Of a stretch of 64,000 bases of DNA, positions 42,754 to 50,688 are shown piece after piece. Position 1 is the first letter of the stretch. Every line of letters begins with the position of its first letter. Source of the DNA: Pseudomonas entomophila (GTDB lineage Bacteria > Pseudomonadota > Gammaproteobacteria > Pseudomonadales > Pseudomonadaceae); assembly GCF_029478665.1 (NCBI RefSeq), contig NZ_JARPQB010000017.1, positions 18,945-82,944 on the forward strand. Reading direction: 5' to 3'. A program made the translations under genes and the position numbers. The notes below the pieces were generated by a model. That model searched no databases. It was not told the DNA's origin and saw only the letters and a list, made by a program, of their open reading frames with translations.

Positions 42754-43536
42754 ATGCTTCGCGGTTTCCGTCTGGCTTTGACCCTGGGTCTGTTGCACCT
42801 GCCGCTGGCGCAGGCTGGCGAAGCGCCCGCCGATCCCTTGCTCGACGCCCCCTCCACAACTACCGTCGGCAACGGGCAGAACCCCCGTGGCGTGCTGCGT
42901 GCCCGCGACCAGGCCGTGCTGTCCAGCGAACTGGCCGGGCGCATCGTCGAGATGCCCTATGCCGACGGCCAGGACTTCAAGCAGGGCAGCACCCTGGCGC
43001 GCTTCGACTGCAGCGCCTACCAAGCCCAGCTCAACGCCGCCCAGGCCGCCGTGCGCGCCGCCAGTGAAGAGCTCAGGCACAACCGCCAGCTGGCCGCGCT
43101 GAAGTCGGTCGGCCAGTTCGAAGTGTCGCTGGCCGAGGCCAAGCAGGCCCAGGCCCAGGCCGAAGCCCAGGTGTACCAGGTGCAGATCAAGCGCTGCGTG
43201 GTCAGCGCGCCGTTCGACGGGCGGGTGGTGCAGCGCCGGGCCCAGCCCCATGAAAGCGTGCCCAGCGGCTCGCCGTTGATCGAGGTGGTGGACAACCGCT
43301 CGCTGGAAATCCACCTGCTGGTGCCCTCGCGCTGGTTGGGGCGGCTCAAGCCCGGGCAGCCGTTCGAGTTCGTCCCCGATGAAACCGGCAAGCCCCTGCA
43401 GGCCCAGGTCAAGCGCGTGGGCGCGCGGATCGACGAGGGCAGCCAGACCCTGCAACTGATCGGCGAGCTGCCCCGCGACAGCCAGGGGCTGCTGGCCGGC
43501 ATGAGCGGCACCGCCCACTTCCCGGAACAGCCATGA
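42754..43536 (+). CDS. HlyD/MFP-type periplasmic adaptor, first gene of the export locus
   Basis: This 260-aa protein has a signal peptide (MLRGFRLALTLGLLHLPLAQ, cleavage after about AQA). It shows the membrane-fusion-protein plan: barrel-sandwich half motifs ('LSSELAGRIVEMPYADGQDF', 'CVVSAPFDGRVVQRRAQPHE') around a coiled-coil (about 85-140, rich in Ala/Gln/Glu), then a beta-barrel. It would bridge an inner-membrane component and an outer-membrane channel. AAGGGAG precedes the ATG. The stop overlaps the next start (ATGA). Together with the next two genes it forms a coupled operon. Confidence 0.88.
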   Translation: MLRGFRLALTLGLLHLPLAQAGEAPADPLLDAPSTTTVGNGQNPRGVLRARDQAVLSSELAGRIVEMPYADGQDFKQGSTLARFDCSAYQAQLNAAQAAVRAASEELRHNRQLAALKSVGQFEVSLAEAKQAQAQAEAQVYQVQIKRCVVSAPFDGRVVQRRAQPHESVPSGSPLIEVVDNRSLEIHLLVPSRWLGRLKPGQPFEFVPDETGKPLQAQVKRVGARIDEGSQTLQLIGELPRDSQGLLAGMSGTAHFPEQP

Positions 43537-44849
43537 CCGTCGCGGCGGGCGTGGCCGAGCACGCCTTCGCGCTGTTCCTCGGTTTGCAGCGCCAGGCCCG
43601 GCAGGCCGCGAGCAGCGAGCAGCTGGCCTACGGCATGGTCAACGATGGCCAGGCGCTGTTCGGTTTTCGCCATGCCGCCCTGCTGATCGCCGGCAAGGTC
43701 CAGGCGCTGACGGGCATCAGCGTGGTGGAACCCCATGCGCCGTTCGTGGCGTTTGTCGAGCGCGCCGCCCACACCTTGCAGGCTGCTGGCGTGGCGGGCC
43801 AACCCGCCGCCGTCGACCCCACTCGTCTGGATGCCCAGGCCGTGGCCGACTGGCAGTCGCTGTCGGCCGCCCATGCCTATTGGCTCCCACTGCTTGATCG
43901 CCAGGGTGAGATGTTCGGTGGCCTCTGGCTGGCCCGTGATCAAGCGTTCAACCCTGCCGAGCAAGCCCTGCTGAATCAACTGGGGGATACCTACGCCCAT
44001 GCCTGGCTGGCCTTGCGTCCGGCCCGGCCCTGGCGCCTGCGCTGGCCAAGGCGGCGCCTGCTGGCGGTGGCGGGGGCGTTGCTGCTGGTGCTGCTGGTGC
44101 CGGTGCGCCAATCGGTGCTGGCGCCGGCCGAAGTGGTGCCGCGGGCGGGGCGTGTGGTCGCCGCGCCGCTGGACGGAGTGATCGCCGAGTTCCTGGTCAA
44201 ACCCAACCAGACCGTCGCCCTGGGTGATGTGCTGGTGCGCTTCGATGCCACCACCCTAAGGGCCCAGGCCGATGTCGCCGAGCGCGCCCTGGGGGTGGCC
44301 GAGGCCGAGCTCAAGGCCAGTACCCAACGTGCGTTCAGTGATGCTGAGTCCAACGCCCGGCTCGATCTGCTGGCCGCTCGCGTGGAGCAGAAGCGTGCCG
44401 AACTCGATTACGCCCGCCAGCTTCTGGGGCGTAGCGAGATCCGCGCCGAACGTGCCGGGATTGCCGTGTTCGCCGATGCCGAGCGCTGGATGGGCAAGCC
44501 GGTGCAGACCGGCGAGCGCCTGATGCAATTGGCCGACCCGCAGATGGCCGAGTTGCGCATGGAGCTGCCGGTGGGCGACGCCATCGCCTTGCAGCCTGGC
44601 GCCGAAGTGGCGCTGTTCCTCGACAGCGACCCGCTGCAGCGCCACGCCGCGCGCCTGGAACGCGCCGCCTACGAAGCCCAGGCCACCGCCGCCGGGCAGT
44701 TGGCCTACCGCCTCGATGCAGGCTTCGATGACACGCCGCCACGCATCGGCCTGCGCGGCACCGCCAAGCTGTACGGCGAGCGCGCGCCGCTGGTCTATTA
44801 CCTGCTGCGCCGGCCATTGGCGGCGTTGCGCCAGGGGCTTGGGCTGTGA
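43533..44849 (+). CDS. GAF-like domain - membrane span - HlyD-type protein
   Basis: This 438-aa protein combines an N-terminal cytosolic domain (about 1-160) resembling GAF folds ('YGMVNDGQALFGFRHAALLI', 'AYWLPLLDRQGEMFGGLWLA'), one membrane helix (about 172-190, 'LLAVAGALLLVLLVPV') and a periplasmic HlyD-like region ('AGRVVAAPLDGVIAEFLVKP', coiled coil about 240-310). A cytosolic sensor-like domain fused to an adaptor is unusual and suggests gating or substrate recognition. It overlaps genes on both sides by four bases. GAF assignment is by pattern only. Confidence 0.82.
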   Translation: MTVAAGVAEHAFALFLGLQRQARQAASSEQLAYGMVNDGQALFGFRHAALLIAGKVQALTGISVVEPHAPFVAFVERAAHTLQAAGVAGQPAAVDPTRLDAQAVADWQSLSAAHAYWLPLLDRQGEMFGGLWLARDQAFNPAEQALLNQLGDTYAHAWLALRPARPWRLRWPRRRLLAVAGALLLVLLVPVRQSVLAPAEVVPRAGRVVAAPLDGVIAEFLVKPNQTVALGDVLVRFDATTLRAQADVAERALGVAEAELKASTQRAFSDAESNARLDLLAARVEQKRAELDYARQLLGRSEIRAERAGIAVFADAERWMGKPVQTGERLMQLADPQMAELRMELPVGDAIALQPGAEVALFLDSDPLQRHAARLERAAYEAQATAAGQLAYRLDAGFDDTPPRIGLRGTAKLYGERAPLVYYLLRRPLAALRQGLGL

Positions 44850-46942
44850 GCCTGCCGCCGCTGCGGGCCGACCTGCAGCTGTCGGCGGCGGCGCCCGGCC
44901 ATGACGGCGCGCCACAATGGACCCTGGCCGACCCGCTGCGGGGGCGTTATTTCAAGCTGGGCGCCGCCGCCGTGCGGCTGTTGCAGCACTGGCGCTTGGG
45001 CGACCCGCAACGGGTGCTGGCCGCCGCCAACGCCGAGCCCGGCCAGGCCGTCGATGGGCAGGCCCTGGAAGAGCTGCTGCTGTTCCTCGGCCAGCATGAC
45101 CTGATCAGCGCCGAGGACGCCCGCCAGCGCGACAGCTACGCGACCAAGGCCGCCGCCACCCGGCAGAGCCTGTGGACGCGCGTGTTGCACCAGTACCTGT
45201 TCTTTCGCATTCCCCTGTGGCGCCCGGATGCTTTTCTCAACCGCGCCTGGCCGCTGTTGGAACGCCATGGCGGTTGGCTGCTGCGCATCGCCCTGCCACT
45301 GGTGCTGGCGTTGGGCGTGTTCCTGGTGATCCGCGACTGGTCGCGCTTCATCGCCACCTTCCCGCACCTGTTCAGCCTGGGGGGCATCCTTGCCTTCGGC
45401 GTGGCGCTGGGGTTCGCCAAGCTGTGCCACGAGTTCGGCCATGCCTTCATGGCCAAGCGTGCCGGCTGCCGGGTGCAGAGCATGGGCCTGGCGTTCATGG
45501 TACTGCTGCCGATGTTCTACACCGATGTCAGCGATGCCTGGCGAGTCCGTGACCGGCGTTCGCGGCTGCTGATCGACGCCGGTGGGGTATTCGCCGAGCT
45601 GGTGCTGGCGGTGCTGGCGCTGCTGGCCTGGTCGCTGCTGCCCGATGGCCCGGCGCGCACGGCGGCGTTCATGCTGGCCAGTGCCACCTGGGTCACCACG
45701 CTGCTGGTCAACCTCAACCCCTTCATGCGCTTCGACGGCTACTTCCTGGTCAGCGACCTGTGGGGCGTCGAGAACCTGCAGCAGCGCGCCTTCGCCTTGT
45801 GCCGCTGGCGCCTGCGCGAAGCGCTGTTCGGTTATGGCGAACCGGCCCCGGAAGCCTGGCCGGCCGTCATGCGCCGCCGCCTGCTGGTATGGGGCTATGG
45901 CGCCTGGTTATGGCGCGCGGTGCTGTTCTTCGGTATCGCCCTGGCGGTGTATCACCTGTTCTTCAAGGTGCTGGGCATCTTCCTGATGGTGGTGGAACTG
46001 GTGTGGTTCATCGGCTTGCCAGTGTGGAAGGAGTTGCAGCAGTGGTGGCTGCGCCGTGGCCAGGCGGCGCCGGGCAAGACCTTGCGCGTCGCAGCCGGGC
46101 TGGCGCTGCTGCTGGCCGTGCTGTTGGTGCCCTGGCGTGGTGCGGTGGACGTGCCGGCGATGCTCGAGGCGTCCCGTGTCAGTGCCTTGCACGCGCCGGT
46201 GGCGGCACGGGTGAAAAGCCTGCTGGTGGGCGAGGGGCAGCGGGTTGGCCAGGGGACTCTGCTGCTGGAGCTGGAGTCGCCCGACCTGACGTCGCGTCAA
46301 TCCATCGTGCGTCGCGAGATCGACATCCTGCAGTTGCTATTGCGCCGCCAGGCCGGGCGCAGCGAGACCGCGGGCGATGCCGGCGTGCTCGAACAGCAGT
46401 TGGCCGAAGCCGTGGCCGAATACCGTGGCTTGGCGGCCCAGCGTGAACGCCTGCAACTGCGCGCGCCGCGCAACGGGGTATTGCGTGACCTGCCGCCCGA
46501 CCTGGTGCCCGGCCAGTGGGTCAGCCCGGCCCAGACCCTGGGTCGGATCGTCGAGCCGGGCGTGCGCCTGCGGGGTTACCTGGCCGAGGCCGACTTGTGG
46601 CGGGTGGCGGCCGGCAGCGAAGGGCGCTTTATTGCCGATGACCCGGCGCGGCCGGCCGTGCCGGTACGGGTGGAGCAGGTGGACGCCACCGGGGTGGCGG
46701 TGCTGGAGCTGGAAGCGTTGGCCTCCGACCGCCATGGGCCGGTGGCCGTGCGGCGTGATGGCCAGCAGCGCGCGGAGCCGGTGCAGGCCCAGTACGGTGT
46801 GCGCTTGAGCCCGTTGGCCGAGGTGCCTGATGTGGGCCAGCCGGTGCGCGGGGTGGTGGTGCTCGAGGGGGCCCGGGAGTCGCTGCTGGGGGCCGCCTGG
46901 CGGCGGTTGGCGGCGCTGGGGGTGCGGGAAAGTGGTTTTTAG
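44846..46942 (+). CDS. M50 (site-2-protease-like) membrane peptidase fused to HlyD-type domain
   Basis: This 698-aa protein starts at GTG, overlapping the previous stop (GTGA). Residues 1-about 90 resemble a PqqD-like winged-helix domain ('DPLRGRYFKLGAAAVRLLQH'). A polytopic domain follows (about 145-410) with zinc motif H195-E-F-G-H199 and third ligand D297 in 'NLNPFMRFDGYF', so the intramembrane metalloprotease site is intact. After a last membrane helix near 417-435 comes a HlyD-like periplasmic part ('VSALHAPVAARVKSLLVGEG', 'LRAPRNGVLRDLPPDLVPGQ'). It may process or channel the exported proteins encoded downstream. No ATPase domain is present. Confidence 0.87.
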   Translation: MSLPPLRADLQLSAAAPGHDGAPQWTLADPLRGRYFKLGAAAVRLLQHWRLGDPQRVLAAANAEPGQAVDGQALEELLLFLGQHDLISAEDARQRDSYATKAAATRQSLWTRVLHQYLFFRIPLWRPDAFLNRAWPLLERHGGWLLRIALPLVLALGVFLVIRDWSRFIATFPHLFSLGGILAFGVALGFAKLCHEFGHAFMAKRAGCRVQSMGLAFMVLLPMFYTDVSDAWRVRDRRSRLLIDAGGVFAELVLAVLALLAWSLLPDGPARTAAFMLASATWVTTLLVNLNPFMRFDGYFLVSDLWGVENLQQRAFALCRWRLREALFGYGEPAPEAWPAVMRRRLLVWGYGAWLWRAVLFFGIALAVYHLFFKVLGIFLMVVELVWFIGLPVWKELQQWWLRRGQAAPGKTLRVAAGLALLLAVLLVPWRGAVDVPAMLEASRVSALHAPVAARVKSLLVGEGQRVGQGTLLLELESPDLTSRQSIVRREIDILQLLLRRQAGRSETAGDAGVLEQQLAEAVAEYRGLAAQRERLQLRAPRNGVLRDLPPDLVPGQWVSPAQTLGRIVEPGVRLRGYLAEADLWRVAAGSEGRFIADDPARPAVPVRVEQVDATGVAVLELEALASDRHGPVAVRRDGQQRAEPVQAQYGVRLSPLAEVPDVGQPVRGVVVLEGARESLLGAAWRRLAALGVRESGF

Positions 46943-46953
46943 GGGGTGGGACC

Positions 46954-47050
46954 GAGCGCCGCTTGTGCGGCGCATCGCGGATGAATCCGCTCCTACAGGC
47001 AGGTGTGGCACGTTGCAACCGATTGTAGGAGCGGATTCATCCGCGATGCA
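46954..47050. repeat. REP pair, 'GCGGATTCATCCGCGATG' family
   Basis: GCATCGCGGATGAATCCGCT (from 46973) and its inverted copy ending 47048 share the TGTAGGAGC head. A GCGCCGCTTGTGCGGCGC hairpin leads at 46956-46973. The spacer GGCACGTTGCAAC also occurs in the larger element at 61330-61576, so the two belong to one family. Confidence 0.8.
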
Positions 47051-47121
47051 CCTGGCCGCCAACACACGATCGAAACCTTGAAGGGCTGTTTTCCAGGACG
47101 AACCGACCACAAGGAACATCC

Positions 47122-47922
47122 ATGACCGATACCCCCTTGCCGCTCTGCTCCCGCCTCCCCCTGGCAATAGACCTGCCAGCGCTGTTACCCGCCCTGGCCC
47201 AGGTTCCCGCCGAAGCCTGGCAGACGCATTTCAACCACAGCTACCACGAAGGCGACTGGAGCGGGGTGGCACTGGTCACCGCCGAGGATGCGCCGCTACC
47301 GCTGGCCCCAGGCCTGGGCGCGCCCAAAAAACTGGCCTGGTGGCAGGGCGAAACAGCCTGGCAAACAGTGCTGGCGCCATTCCAGGCCTCACTGCGCGCC
47401 GCCCGCCTGCTGCGCCTGGGAGAAGGCGCCAGGATCCACGAACACCGCGACCCCGACCTGGGCCGCCCTGGCGGCTGCCTGCGCCTGCATATCCCGCTGC
47501 GCAGCCCGCTCGGCGTCGAATTCCTGGTGGATGGCCTGCAGGTGCCGATGTGCCCGGGCGAATGCTGGTTCATCGACCTGTCACGACCTCATCGCGTCAA
47601 TAACCCCGGCCCCGGCGAACGTATCCACCTGGTGCTCGACTGCGCGGCCGACCCTTGGCTGCTGGCATTGATCGAGGAAGGCCTGGCGCGCACGCCAACC
47701 TTGCAGCCGGGCAGGGCGGGGCAGGCATTCGAACGGTTTCGTCAGCAGGTGGCCGAGTCGCCGGCAGTGGCCGCACGCCTTCAGGCACTGGAGGACCCTC
47801 GGGCTTTCGTCGCCGAAGCCGTGCGATTGGGCGCCGAGCACGGGTTGGCCTTTTCCGACGCAGAGGTCCTGGCCGCCATGCGCCGGGGCAAGCAGGCATG
47901 GAGCGATCAATGGCGAGCATGA
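47122..47922 (+). CDS. Aspartyl/asparaginyl beta-hydroxylase-like 2-oxoglutarate/Fe(II) oxygenase
   Basis: This 266-aa protein has the jelly-roll signature of the AspH-like family: 'LGEGARIHEHRDPDLG' (H106, H108, D110), 'CLRLHIPLRSPLGVEFLVDG', 'PGECWFIDLSRPHRVNNPG' (H157) and the 2-oxoglutarate-binding Arg in 'GERIHLVLD' (R167). It would hydroxylate Asp or Asn side chains in a protein or peptide in the cytosol. It begins the second part of the export locus and overlaps the sulfotransferase gene, which argues for joint modification of a locus product. The target is inferred. Confidence 0.83.
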   Translation: MTDTPLPLCSRLPLAIDLPALLPALAQVPAEAWQTHFNHSYHEGDWSGVALVTAEDAPLPLAPGLGAPKKLAWWQGETAWQTVLAPFQASLRAARLLRLGEGARIHEHRDPDLGRPGGCLRLHIPLRSPLGVEFLVDGLQVPMCPGECWFIDLSRPHRVNNPGPGERIHLVLDCAADPWLLALIEEGLARTPTLQPGRAGQAFERFRQQVAESPAVAARLQALEDPRAFVAEAVRLGAEHGLAFSDAEVLAAMRRGKQAWSDQWRA

Positions 47923-48893
47923 ACACCCCGCAGGACTTCCACGGCTGGTTGCCCATTCGCCTCTGGCAAGGCGACGCCGGCTGGCGGGTGGACTGGTGCT
48001 GGTTTGGCGAACGGCGCCTGACCCGGCCATTCTTCCGCGACGATGTCGACCTGGCACTGCGCCTGCCGTTCAACCAGGCCATGCGCCGCGAAACCGATGT
48101 CCAGGCGCTGCTTGACTGGCAGGCGGGCAGCCCGGGCCTGAGCCCCACGGCCCTGCTGTTCCACGCTTCGCGCTGTGGTTCGACCCTGGTCGCCCAGTTG
48201 CTGGCCAGCCAAGCCCGCAACATCGTGCTGTCCGAGCCCCCGCCGCTGGACAACCTGTTGCGCGCCGCACGCCAGGACCCGGCCGCCGCTACCTGGCAAG
48301 CCGAGGCCCTGCGCGCGTTGTGCTCGGCCTATGGCCAGCGCCGCCAGGGTGACGAGCGGCAACTGCTGATCAAACTCGACGCCTGGAACATTTTCGACGC
48401 GCCGCTGCTGACGGCGCTGTATCCCCACGTGCCCCGGGTGTTCCTCTACCGCGACCCGCTGGAAATCGTCGTCTCGCAACTGCGCCAGGCGGGCATGCAC
48501 CGGGTGCCGGGGCTGCTTGGCGCTTCGGGCCTGGACAGCCTGCTGTCTGCCCCCCAAGCCATGGGCACGGTGGAGTACACCTGCCGGATGATTGGCGAAA
48601 TTCTCACGGCTGGCCTAGCGTTGTGCGAACGCCACGGCGCCATCGCCGTGAACTACAGCGAATTGCCCGACGCCGTCTGGGGGCGCCTCGGGCCACTGTT
48701 CGGCATCCAGCCAGGCGATGTGGCGGACCTGCGCGCAGTCGCGGCCTTCGACGCCAAGCAGCCGGCCATGAATTTCAGCGCCGACAGCCAGCGCAAGCGC
48801 GAGGAGGCCAGCGACGAAATACGTGCTGCGGTCAGCCGTTGGGCCCAGGCACCCTACAACGCGTTGGAATCCATACGGTTGCGAAACGTCTAG
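47910..48893 (+). CDS. Sulfotransferase-family protein
   Basis: This 327-aa protein carries the 5'-phosphosulfate-binding loop near its middle ('LLFHASRCGSTLVAQLLA', R88-T92) and a 3'-phosphate-binding-like segment 'PHVPRVFLYRDPLEIVVSQL'. Sulfotransferases use PAPS to sulfate hydroxyls. The start at 47910 is chosen for its GGAG; in-frame ATGs at 47898 and 47919 (the latter in ATGA overlap with the upstream stop) are alternatives. Translational coupling to the hydroxylase gene is likely. An APS kinase gene (PAPS synthesis) lies 12 kb downstream at the end of the locus. Confidence 0.82.
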   Translation: MASMNTPQDFHGWLPIRLWQGDAGWRVDWCWFGERRLTRPFFRDDVDLALRLPFNQAMRRETDVQALLDWQAGSPGLSPTALLFHASRCGSTLVAQLLASQARNIVLSEPPPLDNLLRAARQDPAAATWQAEALRALCSAYGQRRQGDERQLLIKLDAWNIFDAPLLTALYPHVPRVFLYRDPLEIVVSQLRQAGMHRVPGLLGASGLDSLLSAPQAMGTVEYTCRMIGEILTAGLALCERHGAIAVNYSELPDAVWGRLGPLFGIQPGDVADLRAVAAFDAKQPAMNFSADSQRKREEASDEIRAAVSRWAQAPYNALESIRLRNV

Positions 48894-49068
48894 AAAATGG
48901 CGTCAAACTACCTCGAACGGGTGTTTGAGAAAAAAGTTGCAAAGACCCTGTTTGGGTAGTGGCTATTTGCCTTGCTCTTCGGCTACGCTGCTGCAGATTG
49001 TGTAGGACAATTCACTTGGATGTGCGCCCCTCACCATGGGGTAACCTTACGCAGGGAAGCCATACCCG

Positions 49069-49563
49069 ATGTCCATCCCCGAGGTGAACCTCCGTCCCAT
49101 CGTGGACGCCGACCGCCCGTTCCTGCGCACACTCTATGGCACCACCCGTGCCGCCGAAATGGCCCTGCTGCCGTGGCCCCAGGCCGCCATCGATGCGTTC
49201 CTCGACCAGCAGTTCCAAGCCCAGCACGATTATTACCAAGCCCAGTTCACCGGCGCCGACTTCTTCGTCATCGAAGTGGCGGGCGAGCCCATTGGCCGCG
49301 CCTACCTGCACTTGGCCGACAGCCACGTGCAGTTCATCGACATGGCCCTGTTGCCCGCCTGGTGCGGGCGTGGCATCGGCAGCCGGTTGCTCGAGCAGTG
49401 GCTGGCGCAAGCCGATGCCGACGGGCTCAGCGCCGGCCTGCACGTCACCCCTCACAACCCGGCCGTGCAGCTCTACCAGCGCCTCGGGTTCGAGGTGGTC
49501 GGCGAAACCGGCCTCTCTCTGAAGATGCGCCGAGCGGCGCTCACCACCGCCATTCGAGCCTGA
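49069..49563 (+). CDS. GNAT-family N-acetyltransferase of the export locus
   Basis: This 164-aa GNAT protein has motif A 'LLPAWCGRGIGSRLLEQWLA' and motif B 'VTPHNPAVQLYQRLGFEVVG'. It lies 175 bp after the sulfotransferase gene, a gap with no other gene that may hold a promoter for the second half of the locus, and is followed 12 bp later by the DUF6916-like gene. As I recall, GNAT genes often accompany MdpB-type tail-collar genes. Possible N-terminal acetylation of the collar protein is speculation. Confidence 0.85.
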   Translation: MSIPEVNLRPIVDADRPFLRTLYGTTRAAEMALLPWPQAAIDAFLDQQFQAQHDYYQAQFTGADFFVIEVAGEPIGRAYLHLADSHVQFIDMALLPAWCGRGIGSRLLEQWLAQADADGLSAGLHVTPHNPAVQLYQRLGFEVVGETGLSLKMRRAALTTAIRA

Positions 49564-49575
49564 AGGATCAGCCCC

Positions 49576-49884
49576 ATGCATGCCATGCCGACGTTCGACG
49601 AACTGCAACAGGCCACCGGCAGCCACTTCCAGCTGTGGGTCAGCGACGAGCAGGCGCTCGAGGCGCAATTGCTGGCGGTGAACGAGGGCCAGGCCATGTC
49701 GCCACGCCACCAGCGTTTTGCGGCGGAGTTCGCCCTGCCGAGCGGCAGCGCCCTGCCACAAGCGGTGTTCCGCCTGTCGCCGCCGGGCAAGGAGGGGTGG
49801 CTGCTGCTGATGACTCCGGTGGGCCCCGACCCCGAGGGGCGGCCGGTGCTGGAGGCGATTTTCCACGTCGAACGGCCACTCTGA
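49576..49884 (+). CDS. DUF6916-like small protein
   Basis: This 102-aa protein has the pattern I associate with DUF6916 ('FDELQQATGSHFQLWV', 'FALPSGSALPQAVFRLSPPG', 'LMTPVGPDPEGRPVLEAIFH'), a small beta-rich family found next to tail-collar genes. It has no signal peptide. AAGGA lies eight bases before the ATG. It is placed between the GNAT and MdpB-like genes. Function unknown; a chaperone or assembly role for the collar protein fits the context. Confidence 0.75.
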   Translation: MHAMPTFDELQQATGSHFQLWVSDEQALEAQLLAVNEGQAMSPRHQRFAAEFALPSGSALPQAVFRLSPPGKEGWLLLMTPVGPDPEGRPVLEAIFHVERPL

Positions 49885-49959
49885 AGGGGCCTGCCACGCG
49901 ATTCTGTTTCAGTGGGCCATGGGGCCCGCCTTTGCAGCGTTGTCATAGGAGAGCAACAA

Positions 49960-50550
49960 ATGAGTGAGCCGTTCCTGGGTCAAATCACATTGTTCGCAGG
50001 CAACTTCGCACCTCGGGGCTGGGCCCTGTGCAATGGGCAGATTCTGCCCATCCAGCAAAACACGGCGTTGTTCGCGATCCTGGGCACCACCTACGGAGGT
50101 AATGGCCAGAGCACCTTCGGCTTGCCTGACTTGCGTGGCCGTGCCCCGGTCCATACGGGTCAGGGGACGGGGACGACTAATATCGCGCTGGGCGAGGTGG
50201 GAGGGACGACAACGACCACCCTGACGCTGTCGAACATGGTGCCGCAGACCTTGAACATCCCCGCCGCAACGGTGCCGGTCGCCATCCCGGCCACCACCGG
50301 CACCGCCGAGCTGGATACGCCTTCGACCAGTGCGCTGCTGGCCAAGTCGGTCGACACCACAGGCTCGGGGCCGGAGATCAAGATCTACACCTCCACGGCC
50401 ACCAACACCACGCTCAGGCCCTTCAACATCACGGTTCCGGGTAGCACGGTGCAGACCACGGGGAGCAACCTGCCGTTCACCAACCAGAGCCCTTACCTGG
50501 GCATCAACTTCATCATCGCGCTCGAAGGGGTCTTCCCGTCCCGTAACTGA
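49960..50550 (+). CDS. Phage-tail-collar-domain protein, MdpB-type
   Basis: This 196-aa protein is a stand-alone tail-collar protein of the 'microcystin-dependent protein' (MdpB) class: 'FLGQITLFAGNFAPRGWALC' followed by NGQILPI, and 'TYGGNGQSTFGLPDLRGR' (about residues 45-62), then a Thr/Ala-rich beta-structured C-terminus. No other phage genes are near, so it is not a prophage remnant. TAGGAGA precedes the ATG. It lies between accessory genes and the giant repeat protein, suggesting a fibre-like secreted or surface component of the same system. Confidence 0.85.
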   Translation: MSEPFLGQITLFAGNFAPRGWALCNGQILPIQQNTALFAILGTTYGGNGQSTFGLPDLRGRAPVHTGQGTGTTNIALGEVGGTTTTTLTLSNMVPQTLNIPAATVPVAIPATTGTAELDTPSTSALLAKSVDTTGSGPEIKIYTSTATNTTLRPFNITVPGSTVQTTGSNLPFTNQSPYLGINFIIALEGVFPSRN

Positions 50551-50688
50551 GGCCGGACAAGCAGCAGGCAGGACTGCGGGGCGCACATCGGCGCCCCGTC
50601 GTCCGTTCAGGATTTCCCAACACGGACAGGCCGTCCTCATTCGCAAGGATGGCAAGCACAACCAGCCCCAGGGCTGAGCGAGGGCATC

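Noticed and set aside
49960..50550. Prophage remnant suggested by the tail-collar domain
   Set aside because: No other phage gene, integrase or attachment site is nearby; stand-alone MdpB-type proteins are known and the neighbours fit an export locus.
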